Shown: positions 39,788 to 49,263, numbered from the stretch's first letter. The stretch: 64,000 bases of DNA from Hyphomicrobium sp. (GCF_019744875.1 NZ_JAIETU010000003.1:434001-498000); one strand, 5' to 3'. A program made the numbers and translations. The notes: generated by a model not told the origin, from the sequence alone.

Positions 39788-41890
39788 ATGACGACGCGTC
39801 GCGAGTTCCTTGAAGCTATTCCCGCAGCAAGCGCAGCTTTCGCAGTTGGATCGAGTTTCCTGCTCGAATCCCCCCCAGCGCACGGCGAGACCGCCGCCCC
39901 TCTCGCCGGCCACTTCCATCCCAAAGGAAAAGGGCCCTCGAAGTTCACGCGCGAGATCCTTGAGAAAACAAAAGCGGATCTTCCATTCAGCGATACCAAA
40001 GACCTGGAGGAGCAGAAAAAGGGGCTGATCGCCCCCATGACGGAGATGGAAATCAAGGCCGATGCGGGCCATGTCGCTTGGGACATGAAGCGCTTTCAGT
40101 TTCTCGACAAGCAAGATGACTTCGACAGCATCCACCCCTCGCTGCTGCGCCAAGCGAAGCTCAACAACAACTATGGTCTCTATGAAGTTGTGCCGGGCAT
40201 TTATCAGGTCCGCGGCTTCGATCTGTCCAACATCACGTTCGTGCGCGGCAAGACGGGTTGGATCGTGTTCGATCCCCTCGTCACGGCGGAGCCGGCGCGC
40301 GCGGCCTGGCAGCTCTTCCAGAAGCACGTCGGAGAGGGGCTGCCGGTCACGGCGGTGATCTACTCGCACACGCACGGCGACCATTGGGGTGGCGTTCGCG
40401 GCATCGTCAAGGAAGAGGATGTGCGCTCGGGGAAGGTGCTCCTCATCGCCCCCGAAGGCTTCATGGACCACACGATTTCGGAGAACGTGTACGCCGGCAA
40501 CGCCATGAACCGCCGGCTGTTCTACCAGTACGGCCTGCTGCTGCCGGCCAGTCCGCACGGGTTCGTGGACATGGCGCTCGGCAAGGGCGTGTCGGCGGGC
40601 GCGACGGGCCTGATCGCGCCGAACCGCTACGTCTCTGACGCAATCGAGGAGATCGACGTCGACGGCGTGAAGATGGTCTTCCAGAACACGCCGAACACCG
40701 AAGCGCCGCGGGAAATGAACACCTACATTCCCGCGCTGAAGGCGCTCTGGATGGCCGAGAACGTCACGGCCTTGCTCCACAACATTTACACGCTGCGCGG
40801 CGCGCCGGTTCGCGATCCCCTGAACTGGTCGAAGTACATCGCCCGAACGCTGCAATTGTTCGGCCAGGAGGCAGAGGTGATTTTCGCCTCACACCACTGG
40901 CCGCGGTGGGGCAACAGCCGGATCCAGCAGGTGCTGCGCGCTCAACGCGACCTCTATGCGCACATGAACAACCAGGTGCTGCACTTCGCCAATCAGGGCG
41001 TGACGATCAACCAGATCCACAACGTCTATCGCTTGCCGAACAGCCTTCTGCAGCAATGGTATTGCCGCGGATATCACGGTTCGGCGGAGAACAACGCGCG
41101 CGGCGTGATCCAGCGCTTTCTCGGATACTGGGACTGCAACCCCGCGACCCTCATTCCGCTGTCGCCGGAAGCCTCCGCCCCGCTCTATGTCGAGATGATG
41201 GGCGGATCGGCCAAGATCATCGCCAAGGGGCGGGAGCTGTATGACAGCGGGCAATATCCGCTCGCGTCCGAGATCCTGAACAAGCTTGTGCAGGCGGAGC
41301 CCGGAAACACCGATGCAAAGGACCTCTTGGCCGACATCTTCGAGCAGATCGGATACCAGCAGGAGAACGTGGGGCTCAGAAACAGCTTCCTCGCCGCGAC
41401 CTATGAATTGCGCTCCGGCATCCCGCAGGGCGAGATCGCGGACACGACCAGCCCGGACGTGATACGGGCCATGTCGACGGAACTGTTCTTGAACTTCCTC
41501 GGCATCCGCATGGACAGCCGCAAGGCCGAAGACCTACGGTTCACGATGAACCTGATCACGCCGGACAACGGCGAAAAGTTCATCGTCGAGCTGGAGAACG
41601 CCACCCTGACCAACATCAAGGGCTATCAGGCCGAAAAGCCCGATCTGACGTTGACCATCAACAGGTCAGATCTCGAACAGACGATGATGGGCGTCAAAAC
41701 GCTGGAGATGCAGATCGCGGAGGGCAACGCGACGTTCGAGGGCGACATCTCGATCCTGGGAAAACTCGCCGCCACCATGGTGGACTTCGACCCACGGTTT
41801 GAAATCATGCCGGGCACGAAGGCTGGCAAGCCAGCGCTCGCGCATGCCGACGCCTACCAGGCGGTGACGGAGAAGATCATCGCGGAATAG
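39788..41890 (+). CDS. Tat-exported metallo-beta-lactamase-fold alkyl sulfatase
   Basis: ATG at 39788 has GAGGAG 6 bases upstream and starts with a twin-arginine signal, TTRREFLEAIP. The zinc-binding motif is THTHGDHWGGV, followed further on by ASHHWPRWG. The last 120 residues form an SCP2-like domain (LITPDNGEKFIVELENATL, LTLTINRSDLEQ), the classic order of SdsA1/Pisa1-type linear alkyl sulfatases. It hydrolyses alkyl sulfate esters such as SDS in the periplasm. The 700 residues match the family. No dedicated regulator or downstream alkanol genes adjoin. Confidence 0.88.
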   Translation: MTTRREFLEAIPAASAAFAVGSSFLLESPPAHGETAAPLAGHFHPKGKGPSKFTREILEKTKADLPFSDTKDLEEQKKGLIAPMTEMEIKADAGHVAWDMKRFQFLDKQDDFDSIHPSLLRQAKLNNNYGLYEVVPGIYQVRGFDLSNITFVRGKTGWIVFDPLVTAEPARAAWQLFQKHVGEGLPVTAVIYSHTHGDHWGGVRGIVKEEDVRSGKVLLIAPEGFMDHTISENVYAGNAMNRRLFYQYGLLLPASPHGFVDMALGKGVSAGATGLIAPNRYVSDAIEEIDVDGVKMVFQNTPNTEAPREMNTYIPALKALWMAENVTALLHNIYTLRGAPVRDPLNWSKYIARTLQLFGQEAEVIFASHHWPRWGNSRIQQVLRAQRDLYAHMNNQVLHFANQGVTINQIHNVYRLPNSLLQQWYCRGYHGSAENNARGVIQRFLGYWDCNPATLIPLSPEASAPLYVEMMGGSAKIIAKGRELYDSGQYPLASEILNKLVQAEPGNTDAKDLLADIFEQIGYQQENVGLRNSFLAATYELRSGIPQGEIADTTSPDVIRAMSTELFLNFLGIRMDSRKAEDLRFTMNLITPDNGEKFIVELENATLTNIKGYQAEKPDLTLTINRSDLEQTMMGVKTLEMQIAEGNATFEGDISILGKLAATMVDFDPRFEIMPGTKAGKPALAHADAYQAVTEKIIAE

Positions 41891-42038
41891 AAGTTGCACC
41901 TGCGCCCGCACGCACGTGCCCGCCCACCCGTCGTGTGTTCGGGACCAAAGACACGCCCGTTGAGACGCTTGAGAATGCCCGAGAGGCCTCTGAATCCTCA
42001 TTGGCGCGTAGGCGCGACCGGACACGAGTTTGATTTGC

Positions 42039-42114
42039 TGGCGACCCCGGCAGGATTTGAACCTGCGACCCTCAGATTAGGAATCTGATGCTCTATCCAC
42101 TGAGCTACGGGGCC
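42039..42114 (-). tRNA. tRNA-Arg (anticodon CCT)
   Basis: Reading the minus strand, the acceptor GGCCCCG pairs with CGGGGTC (one G-U), D arm GCTC/GAGC, anticodon stem TCAGA/TCTGA with loop TTCCTAA (anticodon CCT at 42081-42079), T arm GCAGG/CCTGC with TTCAAAT, discriminator G and an encoded CCA. Length 76. The T loop has CAAAT where most have CGAAT. tRNA-Arg(CCT) genes are frequent integration sites, but no integrase lies in the window. Confidence 0.95.
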
Positions 42115-42264
42115 CCCGCCCGTTCTCAATACATGAGCCGGGCGACAATTTCACATCCATTTGTCGCAACCCCAGCGCGACACGAGCGCCAGTTCGCCGA
42201 GGGCCGCTTGGCCGGGTAATGCGCCCCACAAGAGCGGCCCGGAAAGCCCACTTCCCGCCCCGCG

Positions 42265-43191
42265 CTACTGCAACGCCCCCTGCTCCAGCAGGGCCCGCCG
42301 CGCCACATCGGCCAGCTCGCGCGGAATCCGCCCGAGCTCGCGATGCCGGGCGACCAGCGTCAGCTTGCGCGTGAACTGCGCCCCCGGCAACGGCGCGGTG
42401 ATGAACTGCGTTTCCGGAAGCCCCGCCTCCCTAATGCAGAGCGGCGTCGTGATGGCAAACCCGCGCGCCGCCGCCACCATCGACGCAACGCCGAAGGGCG
42501 TGTCGAACTCGAACGAGCCCGGAATGTCGAGGCCGACGCGCCGGAGATGGCCTTCGATATCGATACCCGTCTGGGAGCGTGCGCTGAAGCGGATCAGCGG
42601 CAGCTTTTCGACCAGCTTGCGCAGCGCACCGATGCTCCGCGGCGCCTCCGTGCCCGCCGGCAGCAGCAGCACGTAGGGCTCCTTGGCCAGCGGCCAGCGC
42701 TCGAGCCCCGCCCACGTTTCGAGATCGTCGACGCCGAGAAACAGGTCGAGCCGCCGCGTCAGGAGATCGCTCGCGTGCGCCGCCGTCAGCCCCGACAGGA
42801 TGGCGACCTCGTCGGCGGCCGTCGCAAGATAGGCGGCGAGTGGATACGTGAGCACGCGCGCCAGTGAATCGACGAGCCCGACGCGGATCAGCGGCGCGCG
42901 CCCATGCTGGGTCTCGCGCAAGAGCGGCCCGATCTCGCGCGCGTCGGCCACGAGCGCGCTGGCCCGCTGCCGCAAGAGGCTCCCAGCAGGCGTCACAGCG
43001 AGCGGCCGCACCGTGCGGTCGAAGAGCGCAAACCCGAGCTTGCGCTCGAGGTCGCCGACCGCAAGCGAGACCGCCGGCTGCGTCAGCCCGAGCGCCCGGG
43101 CAGCCGACGACATGGCCCCCGTATCGCAGACGGACAGGAAGATTTCGAGCGATCTAAGATCGAACGGAAGGGCGGGCTGTGTGTCTCTCAT
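42265..43191 (-). CDS. LysR-family regulator, divergent from the sarcosine oxidase operon
   Basis: The 308-residue protein has the LysR helix-turn-helix near residues 20-60 (LEIFLSVCDTGAMSSAARAL, then TQPAVSLAVGDLERKLG) and a periplasmic-binding-type effector domain after residue 90. ATG at 43191 matches the HTH spacing. The 132-base gap to soxB holds a palindrome with the T-N11-A pattern. It likely activates soxBDAG in response to a one-carbon or methylamine-derived ligand; this follows from position, not from direct evidence. Confidence 0.88.
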   Translation of the reverse strand: MRDTQPALPFDLRSLEIFLSVCDTGAMSSAARALGLTQPAVSLAVGDLERKLGFALFDRTVRPLAVTPAGSLLRQRASALVADAREIGPLLRETQHGRAPLIRVGLVDSLARVLTYPLAAYLATAADEVAILSGLTAAHASDLLTRRLDLFLGVDDLETWAGLERWPLAKEPYVLLLPAGTEAPRSIGALRKLVEKLPLIRFSARSQTGIDIEGHLRRVGLDIPGSFEFDTPFGVASMVAAARGFAITTPLCIREAGLPETQFITAPLPGAQFTRKLTLVARHRELGRIPRELADVARRALLEQGALQ

Positions 43192-43199
43192 CGGCTCAG

Positions 43200-43216
43200 T
43201 ATAAGTATGCCTTATA
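43200..43216. promoter_or_regulatory. Candidate LysR operator
   Basis: TATAAG-TATGC-CTTATA is a perfect inverted repeat containing TAAGTATGCCTTA (T-N11-A). It lies 9 bases upstream of the LysR start codon and 108 bases upstream of soxB, as expected for an autoregulated LysR site. Confidence 0.6.
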
Positions 43217-43323
43217 TGGCCTACAATGCCTTTCGGCCGTATCCCTAACACCCTATTCGAAAGCGCAAGGCAGCCCCGGTGTGACGCCGGACAATGGCCT
43301 TCGCGGCAGGGAGCAGTCCGGCC

Positions 43324-44580
43324 ATGAGCGACCGCTATTCTATTTTTTCCGTTCTGCGCGAGTCTTTGCGCGGCCACACGGGCTGGCGCCCGGCTTGGCG
43401 CGAACCCAATCCTCAGCGCGACTATGACGTCATCATCGTTGGCGGCGGCGGCCACGGCCTCGCGACCGCGTTCTACCTCGCCAAGAACCACGGGCCGCTG
43501 CGCATCGCAGTGCTCGAAAAGGGCTGGATCGGCGGCGGCAACGTCGGCCGCAACACCACCATCGTGCGCTCGAACTACCTGCTCCCGGGCAACATCCCGT
43601 TCTACGAGATGTCCATGAAGCTCTGGGAAGGGCTGGAGCACGAGCTCAACTATAACGCGATGGTGAGCCAGCGCGGCGTGCTCAACCTCTATCACTCCGA
43701 CGGCCAGCGCGACGCCTTCGCCCGGCGCGGCAACGCCATGCGCCTGCATGGCGTCGATTCCGAGCTGCTCGACAAGGAAGCGGTCCGCAAAATGGTGCCG
43801 TTCCTCGACTTCGACAACGGGCGCTTCCCCGTCCAGGGCGGCCTTCTGCAGCGCCGCGGCGGCACCGTCCGCCACGACGCCGTCGCCTGGGGCTACGCTC
43901 GCGCTGCCGACCGCCTCGGCGTCGACATCATCCAGAACTGCGAGGTCAAGGGCTTCAAGCGCGAGGGCGGCCGCATCGTCGGCGTCGAAACCTCGCGCGG
44001 CGACATCGGCGCCAAGAAGATCGGCGTGGCGGTTGCAGGCAGCTCCTCGCGCGTCGCCGCCATGGCGGGCCTGCGCCTCCCGATCGAAAGCCACGTGCTG
44101 CAGGCCTTCGTCACCGAATCCATCAAGCCGTTCATCGACGGCGTCGTGACGTTCGGCGCAGGCCACTTCTACATTAGCCAGTCGGACAAGGGCGGCCTCG
44201 TGTTCGGCGGCGACCTGGACGGCTACAACAGCTACGCCCAGCGCGGCAACCTGCCCGTCGTCGAGGACGTCTGCGAAGGCGGCATGGCGATCATGCCGCG
44301 CATCGGCCGCGTCCGCCTGCTGCGCCACTGGGGCGGCATCATGGACATGTCGATGGACGGCAGCCCGTTCATCGACAAGACGCCGGTGGACGGCCTCTAC
44401 CTCAACGCCGGCTGGTGCTACGGCGGCTTCAAAGCCACCCCGGCATCCGGCTTCTGCTTCGCGCACCTGATCGCACGCGGAGAACCGCATCCCGTCGCCA
44501 GCGCCTATCGCCTCGACCGCTTCGCAACCGGTCACGCCATCGACGAAAAGGGCATGGGCCCGCAACCAAACCTGCACTGA
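43324..44580 (+). CDS. soxB: Sarcosine oxidase beta subunit
   Basis: First gene of the heterotetrameric sarcosine oxidase operon. The 418-residue flavoprotein has the FAD Rossmann motif VIIVGGGGHGLATAFYLAK and IAVLEKGWIGGGNVGRN, then GGTVRHDAVAWGYARAADRLG, the region whose His carries covalent FMN in characterised enzymes, and the late GWCYGGFKATPASG. It oxidises sarcosine to glycine and a methylene group with O2. AGGGAG precedes the ATG at 43324. soxD follows after 27 bases. Confidence 0.95.
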   Translation: MSDRYSIFSVLRESLRGHTGWRPAWREPNPQRDYDVIIVGGGGHGLATAFYLAKNHGPLRIAVLEKGWIGGGNVGRNTTIVRSNYLLPGNIPFYEMSMKLWEGLEHELNYNAMVSQRGVLNLYHSDGQRDAFARRGNAMRLHGVDSELLDKEAVRKMVPFLDFDNGRFPVQGGLLQRRGGTVRHDAVAWGYARAADRLGVDIIQNCEVKGFKREGGRIVGVETSRGDIGAKKIGVAVAGSSSRVAAMAGLRLPIESHVLQAFVTESIKPFIDGVVTFGAGHFYISQSDKGGLVFGGDLDGYNSYAQRGNLPVVEDVCEGGMAIMPRIGRVRLLRHWGGIMDMSMDGSPFIDKTPVDGLYLNAGWCYGGFKATPASGFCFAHLIARGEPHPVASAYRLDRFATGHAIDEKGMGPQPNLH

Positions 44581-44607
44581 TGCAAATCGGCAAGGAAGGC
44601 ATCTGCG

Positions 44608-44925
44608 ATGAGAATCGCTTGTCCCTACTGCGGTGAACGCAGCCTCGATGAGTTCGTCTACTCCGGCGACGCAACCGTAACGCGTCCCGACGCCGCCAGT
44701 CCGACGGCGATGGAGGACTTCGTCCGCTACAGCTTCGAGCGCACGAACCCGCCCGGCATGCACCGCGAGCTCTGGTATCACTCCGCCGGCTGCCACGCCT
44801 GGCTGGTCGTGACCCGCGGCGTCGCCACGCACACTATTGCTTCCGTCGAAGTGGCTCGCGATGTCGCCCGCGCGGCGTCTCGCACCTCAAGCGACCCTGC
44901 GGCTCCAGCCAAGGACCCTGCATAA
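44608..44925 (+). CDS. soxD: Sarcosine oxidase delta subunit
   Basis: The 105-residue zinc-binding delta subunit begins MRIACPYCGERSLDEFVYSGDA; the CxxC pair with later His (HSAGCHAWLVV) binds zinc in the known structure. ATG at 44608 has AAGGAAGG upstream. Its stop codon overlaps the soxA start codon by one base (44925), coupling translation. Confidence 0.93.
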   Translation: MRIACPYCGERSLDEFVYSGDATVTRPDAASPTAMEDFVRYSFERTNPPGMHRELWYHSAGCHAWLVVTRGVATHTIASVEVARDVARAASRTSSDPAAPAKDPA

Positions 44926-47912
44926 TGGCGCATCCGACCCAACCCAACCGGCTGTCCTCGGGCGGCCTCGTTGACCGCACGCGCACGCTGTCGTTCACGT
45001 TCGACGGCAAGACGTACACCGGCCATCCCGGCGATACGCTCGCTTCCGCTCTCATCGCCAACGGCGTGATGCTGACGGGCCGCTCGTTCAAGTATCACCG
45101 CCCGCGCGGCATCCTGACGGCCGGCTCCGAAGAGCCGAACGCGCTGGTCGAACTGCGCGAGGGCGCGCGTCGCGAGCCGAACACCAAGGCCACGATGGCT
45201 GAGCTCTACGGCGGCCTCTCGGCACGCAGCCAGAACCGCTGGCCGTCGCTGTCGTTCGACGTCATGTCGATCAACTCGCTGCTGTCGCCGGTCTTCGTTG
45301 CGGGCTTCTACTACAAGACGTTCATGTGGCCGTCGGCGCTTTGGGAAAAGCTCTATGAGCCGGCCATCCGCCGCGCCGCGGGTCTCGGCCGCGCTGCAGA
45401 GACGCACGATCCCGACATCTACGAGAAGGCGACCGCATTCGCCGACGTGCTCGTCATTGGCGGCGGTCCTGCCGGCCTGATCGCGGCCCTGGCGGCCGCG
45501 CGCTCCAAGGCTCGCGTCGTCCTCGTCGACGAGAACGCATCCCTCGGCGGCCGCGCCGTCGACGACGCTTCCGAGATCGACGGCAAGCCCGCCCGGGAAT
45601 GGGTGGACGCCGCCGAGCGCGAGCTTTCGGGCCTCGAGAACGTCCGCATCCTTCGCCGCACCACGGCTTTCGGCAGCTACGACGGCGGCACCTTCGGCGC
45701 CATCGAGCGCGTCAGCGACCACTTGGCCGCCGCGCCTGCGGGCGTTCCCCGCCAGCGCGTGTGGAGGATCGTCGCAAAGAAGACCGTGCTGGCCTCCGGC
45801 GCCACCGAACGCCCGCTCGTGTTCGGCAACAACGACCGGCCCGGCGTCATGCTGGCGGGCGCTGTGCGCACCTACATCAATCGCTTCGGCGTTCTGCCGG
45901 GCAAGCGCGTCATCGTCTTCACGAACAACGACTACGGCGCAACAACCGTCACCGACCTCAAGCGCGCAGGCGCCGAGGTCGTGGCCCTGGTCGACACGCG
46001 GCCGCAGCCTTCCGAGATGACCAAGCGCCTGGCCGGCGAAGCGCAGACGCGCCTGATTTCCGGCGGCGTGATCGTTGGCGCGCTCGGCCGTCACGGCGTC
46101 ACGGGTGCCGTGATCCGCACCAACTCCGGCGACGAGGTCAAACTCGACTGCGATCTGATCGCAGCCTCCGGCGGCTGGAACCCGAACATCCAGCTCGCGA
46201 CCCACCAGGGCGCAAAGCCCGTCTGGAACACGACCTGCCATTCGTTCCTGGCGGGCGTGCTGCCTCACGGCATGTCGAGCGCAGGCGCCGCGTCTGGCGC
46301 GCTCAGCCTCGACAAGGCGCTCGCCTCGGGCGCGGCCGCAGGTTCCGCCGCGGCCTCCGAAGCAGGGTTCGCAACCGTGCCCGTCTCCGTTCCGGATGCG
46401 CGCGCCGAAAGCGAAGCCATCACCCCGCTGTGGCGCGTGGATAACCCGCGCGGCAAGGCCTTCGTCGATCAGCAGAACGACGTCGCCACCTCCGACATCG
46501 TCCTGGCGGAGCGGGAAGGCTTCCGCGCCGTCGAGCATCTGAAGCGCTACACCACGCTCGGCATGGCGACCGACCAGGGCCGCACGGCCAACGTCAACGC
46601 CATCGCCATCATGGCGGAAATCACCGGCCGCTCCATCCCGGAGACCGGCATCACGATGGCGCGCCCGCCGTACACGCCCGTGGCCGTCGGCGCGCTCGCC
46701 GGTCATCATCGCGGCAAGACGTTCAAACCGACGCGCCTGCCGCCCTCCTACAAGTGGGCCAAGGAGCAGGGCGCCGTCTTCGTCGAAACCGGTCTCTGGT
46801 TGCGTCCGAGCAGCTTCCCGCGTCCCGGCGAGGGCGACTGGCTCGACACCGTCAAGCGCGAGGTCAACACGGTCCGCAACGCCGTCGGTATCTGCGACGT
46901 GTCCACGCTCGGCAAGGTCGACGTCCAAGGCACCGACGCGCTGGCGTTCATCGAGAAGCTCTACTGCAACGGCTTCAAGACACTCGGCGTCGGCAAGGCC
47001 CGCTACGGCTGCATGCTGCGCGAAGACGGCATGCTGCTCGACGACGGCACGTGTGCCCGTCTCGGCGAAAACCACTTCTTCATCACCACGACCACCGCCA
47101 ACGCCGTCAAGGTGGTCCAGCACATGGAATACTGCCACCAGTGGCTGTGGCCCGAGATGGACGTGCAGATCACGTCCGCGACGGAGCAGTGGGCGCAGTA
47201 CGCCATCGCCGGACCCAAGTCGCGCGATCTCATCCGCCGCGTTGTCGATGCCGAGTTCGACGTCTCCGACGCCGGGTTCCCCTACATGGGTGTCGGAGCG
47301 ATCACGGTCTGCGGCGGCATCAAGGCGCGCCTGTTCCGTCTCTCGTTCTCGGGTGAGCGGGCCTATGAACTCGGCGTCCCGGCGCGCTTCGGCGACGCCC
47401 TCATGCGCCGCCTCATGGAAGCGGGCAAGGATCTCGGCGTCTGCGCCTACGGCACTGAAGCACTCGGCGTCATGCGCATCGAGAAGGGCCACATCAGCGG
47501 ACCGGAGCTGAACGGCACCACCACCCCACGGGACGTCGGCCTCGGCGGCATGGTGTCGTCGAAGAAGGACTTCATCGGCAGCGTGCTGGGCAAGCGCCCG
47601 GGCCTCGTGGATCCGCAGCGCCCCGCGCTTGTCGGCTTCCGCCCCGTCGACCGCTCAGACCGCCTTCGCTCGGGAGCTCATTTCATCCCGCGCAACGCAA
47701 TGGCCTCCGCGACTGTCAGCGAAGGCCACATGACGTCCACCGCCTACTCGCCGTCCAACGGACACTGGATCGGCCTCGGCTTCTTGAAGAATGGCGCCAA
47801 CCGCATGGGCGAAATCGTGCGGGCCTACGACCCGGTGCGCAATGGCGACACGCTGGTCGAGGTCGTCTCTCCGGTCTTTGTTGATCCTGAAGGAGGTCGC
47901 GTCCGTGGCTGA
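44925..47912 (+). CDS. soxA: Sarcosine oxidase alpha subunit
   Basis: 995 residues, the normal size. An N-terminal Fer2-like domain (SFTFDGKTYTGHPGDTLASAL) is followed by the NAD-binding Rossmann domain VIGGGPAGLIAALAAARSK and FVDQQNDVATSDIVLA, and a C-terminal folate-binding GcvT-type domain (from about residue 600, including the SFSGERAYELGVPARFG and TEALGVMRIEKGHI segments). The last takes the released methylene onto tetrahydrofolate. It overlaps soxG by eight bases. Confidence 0.95.
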   Translation: MAHPTQPNRLSSGGLVDRTRTLSFTFDGKTYTGHPGDTLASALIANGVMLTGRSFKYHRPRGILTAGSEEPNALVELREGARREPNTKATMAELYGGLSARSQNRWPSLSFDVMSINSLLSPVFVAGFYYKTFMWPSALWEKLYEPAIRRAAGLGRAAETHDPDIYEKATAFADVLVIGGGPAGLIAALAAARSKARVVLVDENASLGGRAVDDASEIDGKPAREWVDAAERELSGLENVRILRRTTAFGSYDGGTFGAIERVSDHLAAAPAGVPRQRVWRIVAKKTVLASGATERPLVFGNNDRPGVMLAGAVRTYINRFGVLPGKRVIVFTNNDYGATTVTDLKRAGAEVVALVDTRPQPSEMTKRLAGEAQTRLISGGVIVGALGRHGVTGAVIRTNSGDEVKLDCDLIAASGGWNPNIQLATHQGAKPVWNTTCHSFLAGVLPHGMSSAGAASGALSLDKALASGAAAGSAAASEAGFATVPVSVPDARAESEAITPLWRVDNPRGKAFVDQQNDVATSDIVLAEREGFRAVEHLKRYTTLGMATDQGRTANVNAIAIMAEITGRSIPETGITMARPPYTPVAVGALAGHHRGKTFKPTRLPPSYKWAKEQGAVFVETGLWLRPSSFPRPGEGDWLDTVKREVNTVRNAVGICDVSTLGKVDVQGTDALAFIEKLYCNGFKTLGVGKARYGCMLREDGMLLDDGTCARLGENHFFITTTTANAVKVVQHMEYCHQWLWPEMDVQITSATEQWAQYAIAGPKSRDLIRRVVDAEFDVSDAGFPYMGVGAITVCGGIKARLFRLSFSGERAYELGVPARFGDALMRRLMEAGKDLGVCAYGTEALGVMRIEKGHISGPELNGTTTPRDVGLGGMVSSKKDFIGSVLGKRPGLVDPQRPALVGFRPVDRSDRLRSGAHFIPRNAMASATVSEGHMTSTAYSPSNGHWIGLGFLKNGANRMGEIVRAYDPVRNGDTLVEVVSPVFVDPEGGRVRG

Positions 47913-48489
47913 ACCAGCACTCGTCGCAAGCTCGGCGCTTCTGCACTCGCCGCCGATCAACCACAAGAGCCTCACCGTCGCCGCGCGCGAAACGCTGACG
48001 ATGGCGAGCATCGGCGCAACCTCCGGCAAGCTGGACGCGCTGAAGGCGGCGATCCAGAGCGCCTACGGCGTCGCGCTCCCCGACAAGCCGGGCCGCGTCG
48101 AAGGCAATGGCATTGCTTTCGTCTGGGCCGGCCCCGGCCAATGGCTCGCCGTAGCCGAACGCGGGCCGTCGCGTGACCTGGAAGTCGAGCTCAAGGCCGC
48201 GCTGCCGGGCCTCGCCTCCATCGTCGATCATTCCGACGGCCGCGTCGTCATGCGCATATCGGGCCCCCGCGCCCGCGACGTACTCGCCAAGGGCGTGCCG
48301 ATCGATCTCGACCCGCGCGCGTTCCGCCCAGGTGACGTCGCCATCACGCACGCGAGCCACATCGGCGTTATTCTCTGGCAGCTCGACAACGCACCCACGT
48401 ATGAGGTCGCGCTGTTCCGCAGCTATGCCGACAGCTTCGCCCATTGGATCGAAGAAGCCGCCGCCGAGTTCGTATCGGCACGCGACTAA
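47905..48489 (+). CDS. soxG: Sarcosine oxidase gamma subunit
   Basis: GTG at 47905 has GAAGGAGG 8 bases upstream and lies inside the end of soxA. The 194-residue protein has the GcvT-like SoxG pattern, with WAGPGQWLAVAERG, VDHSDGRVVMRISGPRARDVL and RSYADSFAHWIEEAA near its end. It completes the four-subunit enzyme. The Fae homologue follows by 114 bases. Confidence 0.92.
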   Translation: MAEPALVASSALLHSPPINHKSLTVAARETLTMASIGATSGKLDALKAAIQSAYGVALPDKPGRVEGNGIAFVWAGPGQWLAVAERGPSRDLEVELKAALPGLASIVDHSDGRVVMRISGPRARDVLAKGVPIDLDPRAFRPGDVAITHASHIGVILWQLDNAPTYEVALFRSYADSFAHWIEEAAAEFVSARD

Positions 48490-48603
48490 CCACCGCCGCC
48501 GGCACCACGATCGCGCCCCGCGCGATCGGCCGGACGATTTTTCACATTCGAACCGTAACCCTTTCGCGGGCGAACAGGCCGCGTCAGCACACAGGAGCCG
48601 CAC

Positions 48604-49152
48604 ATGAGTGGACGAATTGGAATTAGAACGGGCGAAGCACTTGTGGCCGGTGGCCCTCCGTTCACGGCCGCAGAGCCGGAAGTTGCCATCGGTGAAATGG
48701 ACGGGCCCCTCGGCACCGCCTTCGCGAACCTTCTCGGCAACCAGGTTGTCGGCCACAGCCGCGTTCTGGCCCTGCTCAACACCGACGTCATGGTCCGCCC
48801 GGCCACGCTCTGCGTGAGCAAGGTCACGGTCACCAGCGAGCGCTACACGAACATCCTGATGGGCACGGTGCAGTATGCCACCGCCATGGGCGTGCTCGAC
48901 GCCGTGCGCAACGGCGACATCCCCAAGGACAAGGCCAACGACCTCGGCATCATCGTGTCGCTGTGGCTCAACCCGTCCATCGTGACCGTCGAAAAGCTCG
49001 ATCACAAAGCCCTGTTCGACATTCATCGCGAGGCCACGTCGCGCGCCATCCACAAGGCGATGTCGAACGAGCCGTCCATCGACTGGCTGCTCGAGAACCA
49101 GGACAAGATCGTGCACAAGTACTTTGAAAAGGGCCTCAAGGGCGAACTCTAA
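48604..49152 (+). CDS. Formaldehyde-activating-enzyme (Fae) family protein
   Basis: The 182-residue protein aligns with Fae, which condenses formaldehyde with tetrahydromethanopterin: GEALV, ETAF-like GPLGTAF, NTDVMVRPATLCVSKVTV, TVQYATAMGVLDAVRNGDIP and ANDLGIIVSLWL. In canonical Fae the sequence around the catalytic His reads roughly VAHIDLIIG; here the matching segment is EPEVAIGEMDG, so the His appears to be Glu (E24). It lies just after the sarcosine oxidase operon, whose product is a C1 unit. Either a paralogue with altered chemistry or a formaldehyde sensor or carrier; canonical activity is doubtful. Confidence 0.8.
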   Translation: MSGRIGIRTGEALVAGGPPFTAAEPEVAIGEMDGPLGTAFANLLGNQVVGHSRVLALLNTDVMVRPATLCVSKVTVTSERYTNILMGTVQYATAMGVLDAVRNGDIPKDKANDLGIIVSLWLNPSIVTVEKLDHKALFDIHREATSRAIHKAMSNEPSIDWLLENQDKIVHKYFEKGLKGEL

Positions 49153-49186
49153 TCGCTCCCGCGCGCCAAACGACGCGGGCCCAAAC

Positions 49187-49220
49187 TGGCGGGCGCAGGA
49201 TTACTGTCCTGCGCCCGCCA
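49187..49220. other. Perfect 14-bp hairpin after the Fae homologue
   Basis: TGGCGGGCGCAGGA / TCCTGCGCCCGCCA with a TTACTG loop. Very stable, but followed by AAGATC without a T-run, so either a transcription pause/processing site or an atypical terminator of the sox-fae transcript. Confidence 0.6.
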
Positions 49221-49263
49221 AAGATCAGCTTGACGAACCGCAGCGAACCGCCATGCTGTTCAA

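Noticed and set aside
43192-44832. Extension of the LysR frame upstream to 44832
   Set aside because: The extra residues are antisense to soxB; the HTH fixes the start at 43191.
44778-47492. 904-codon minus-strand frame
   Set aside because: Antisense to soxA; low-complexity product without domains.
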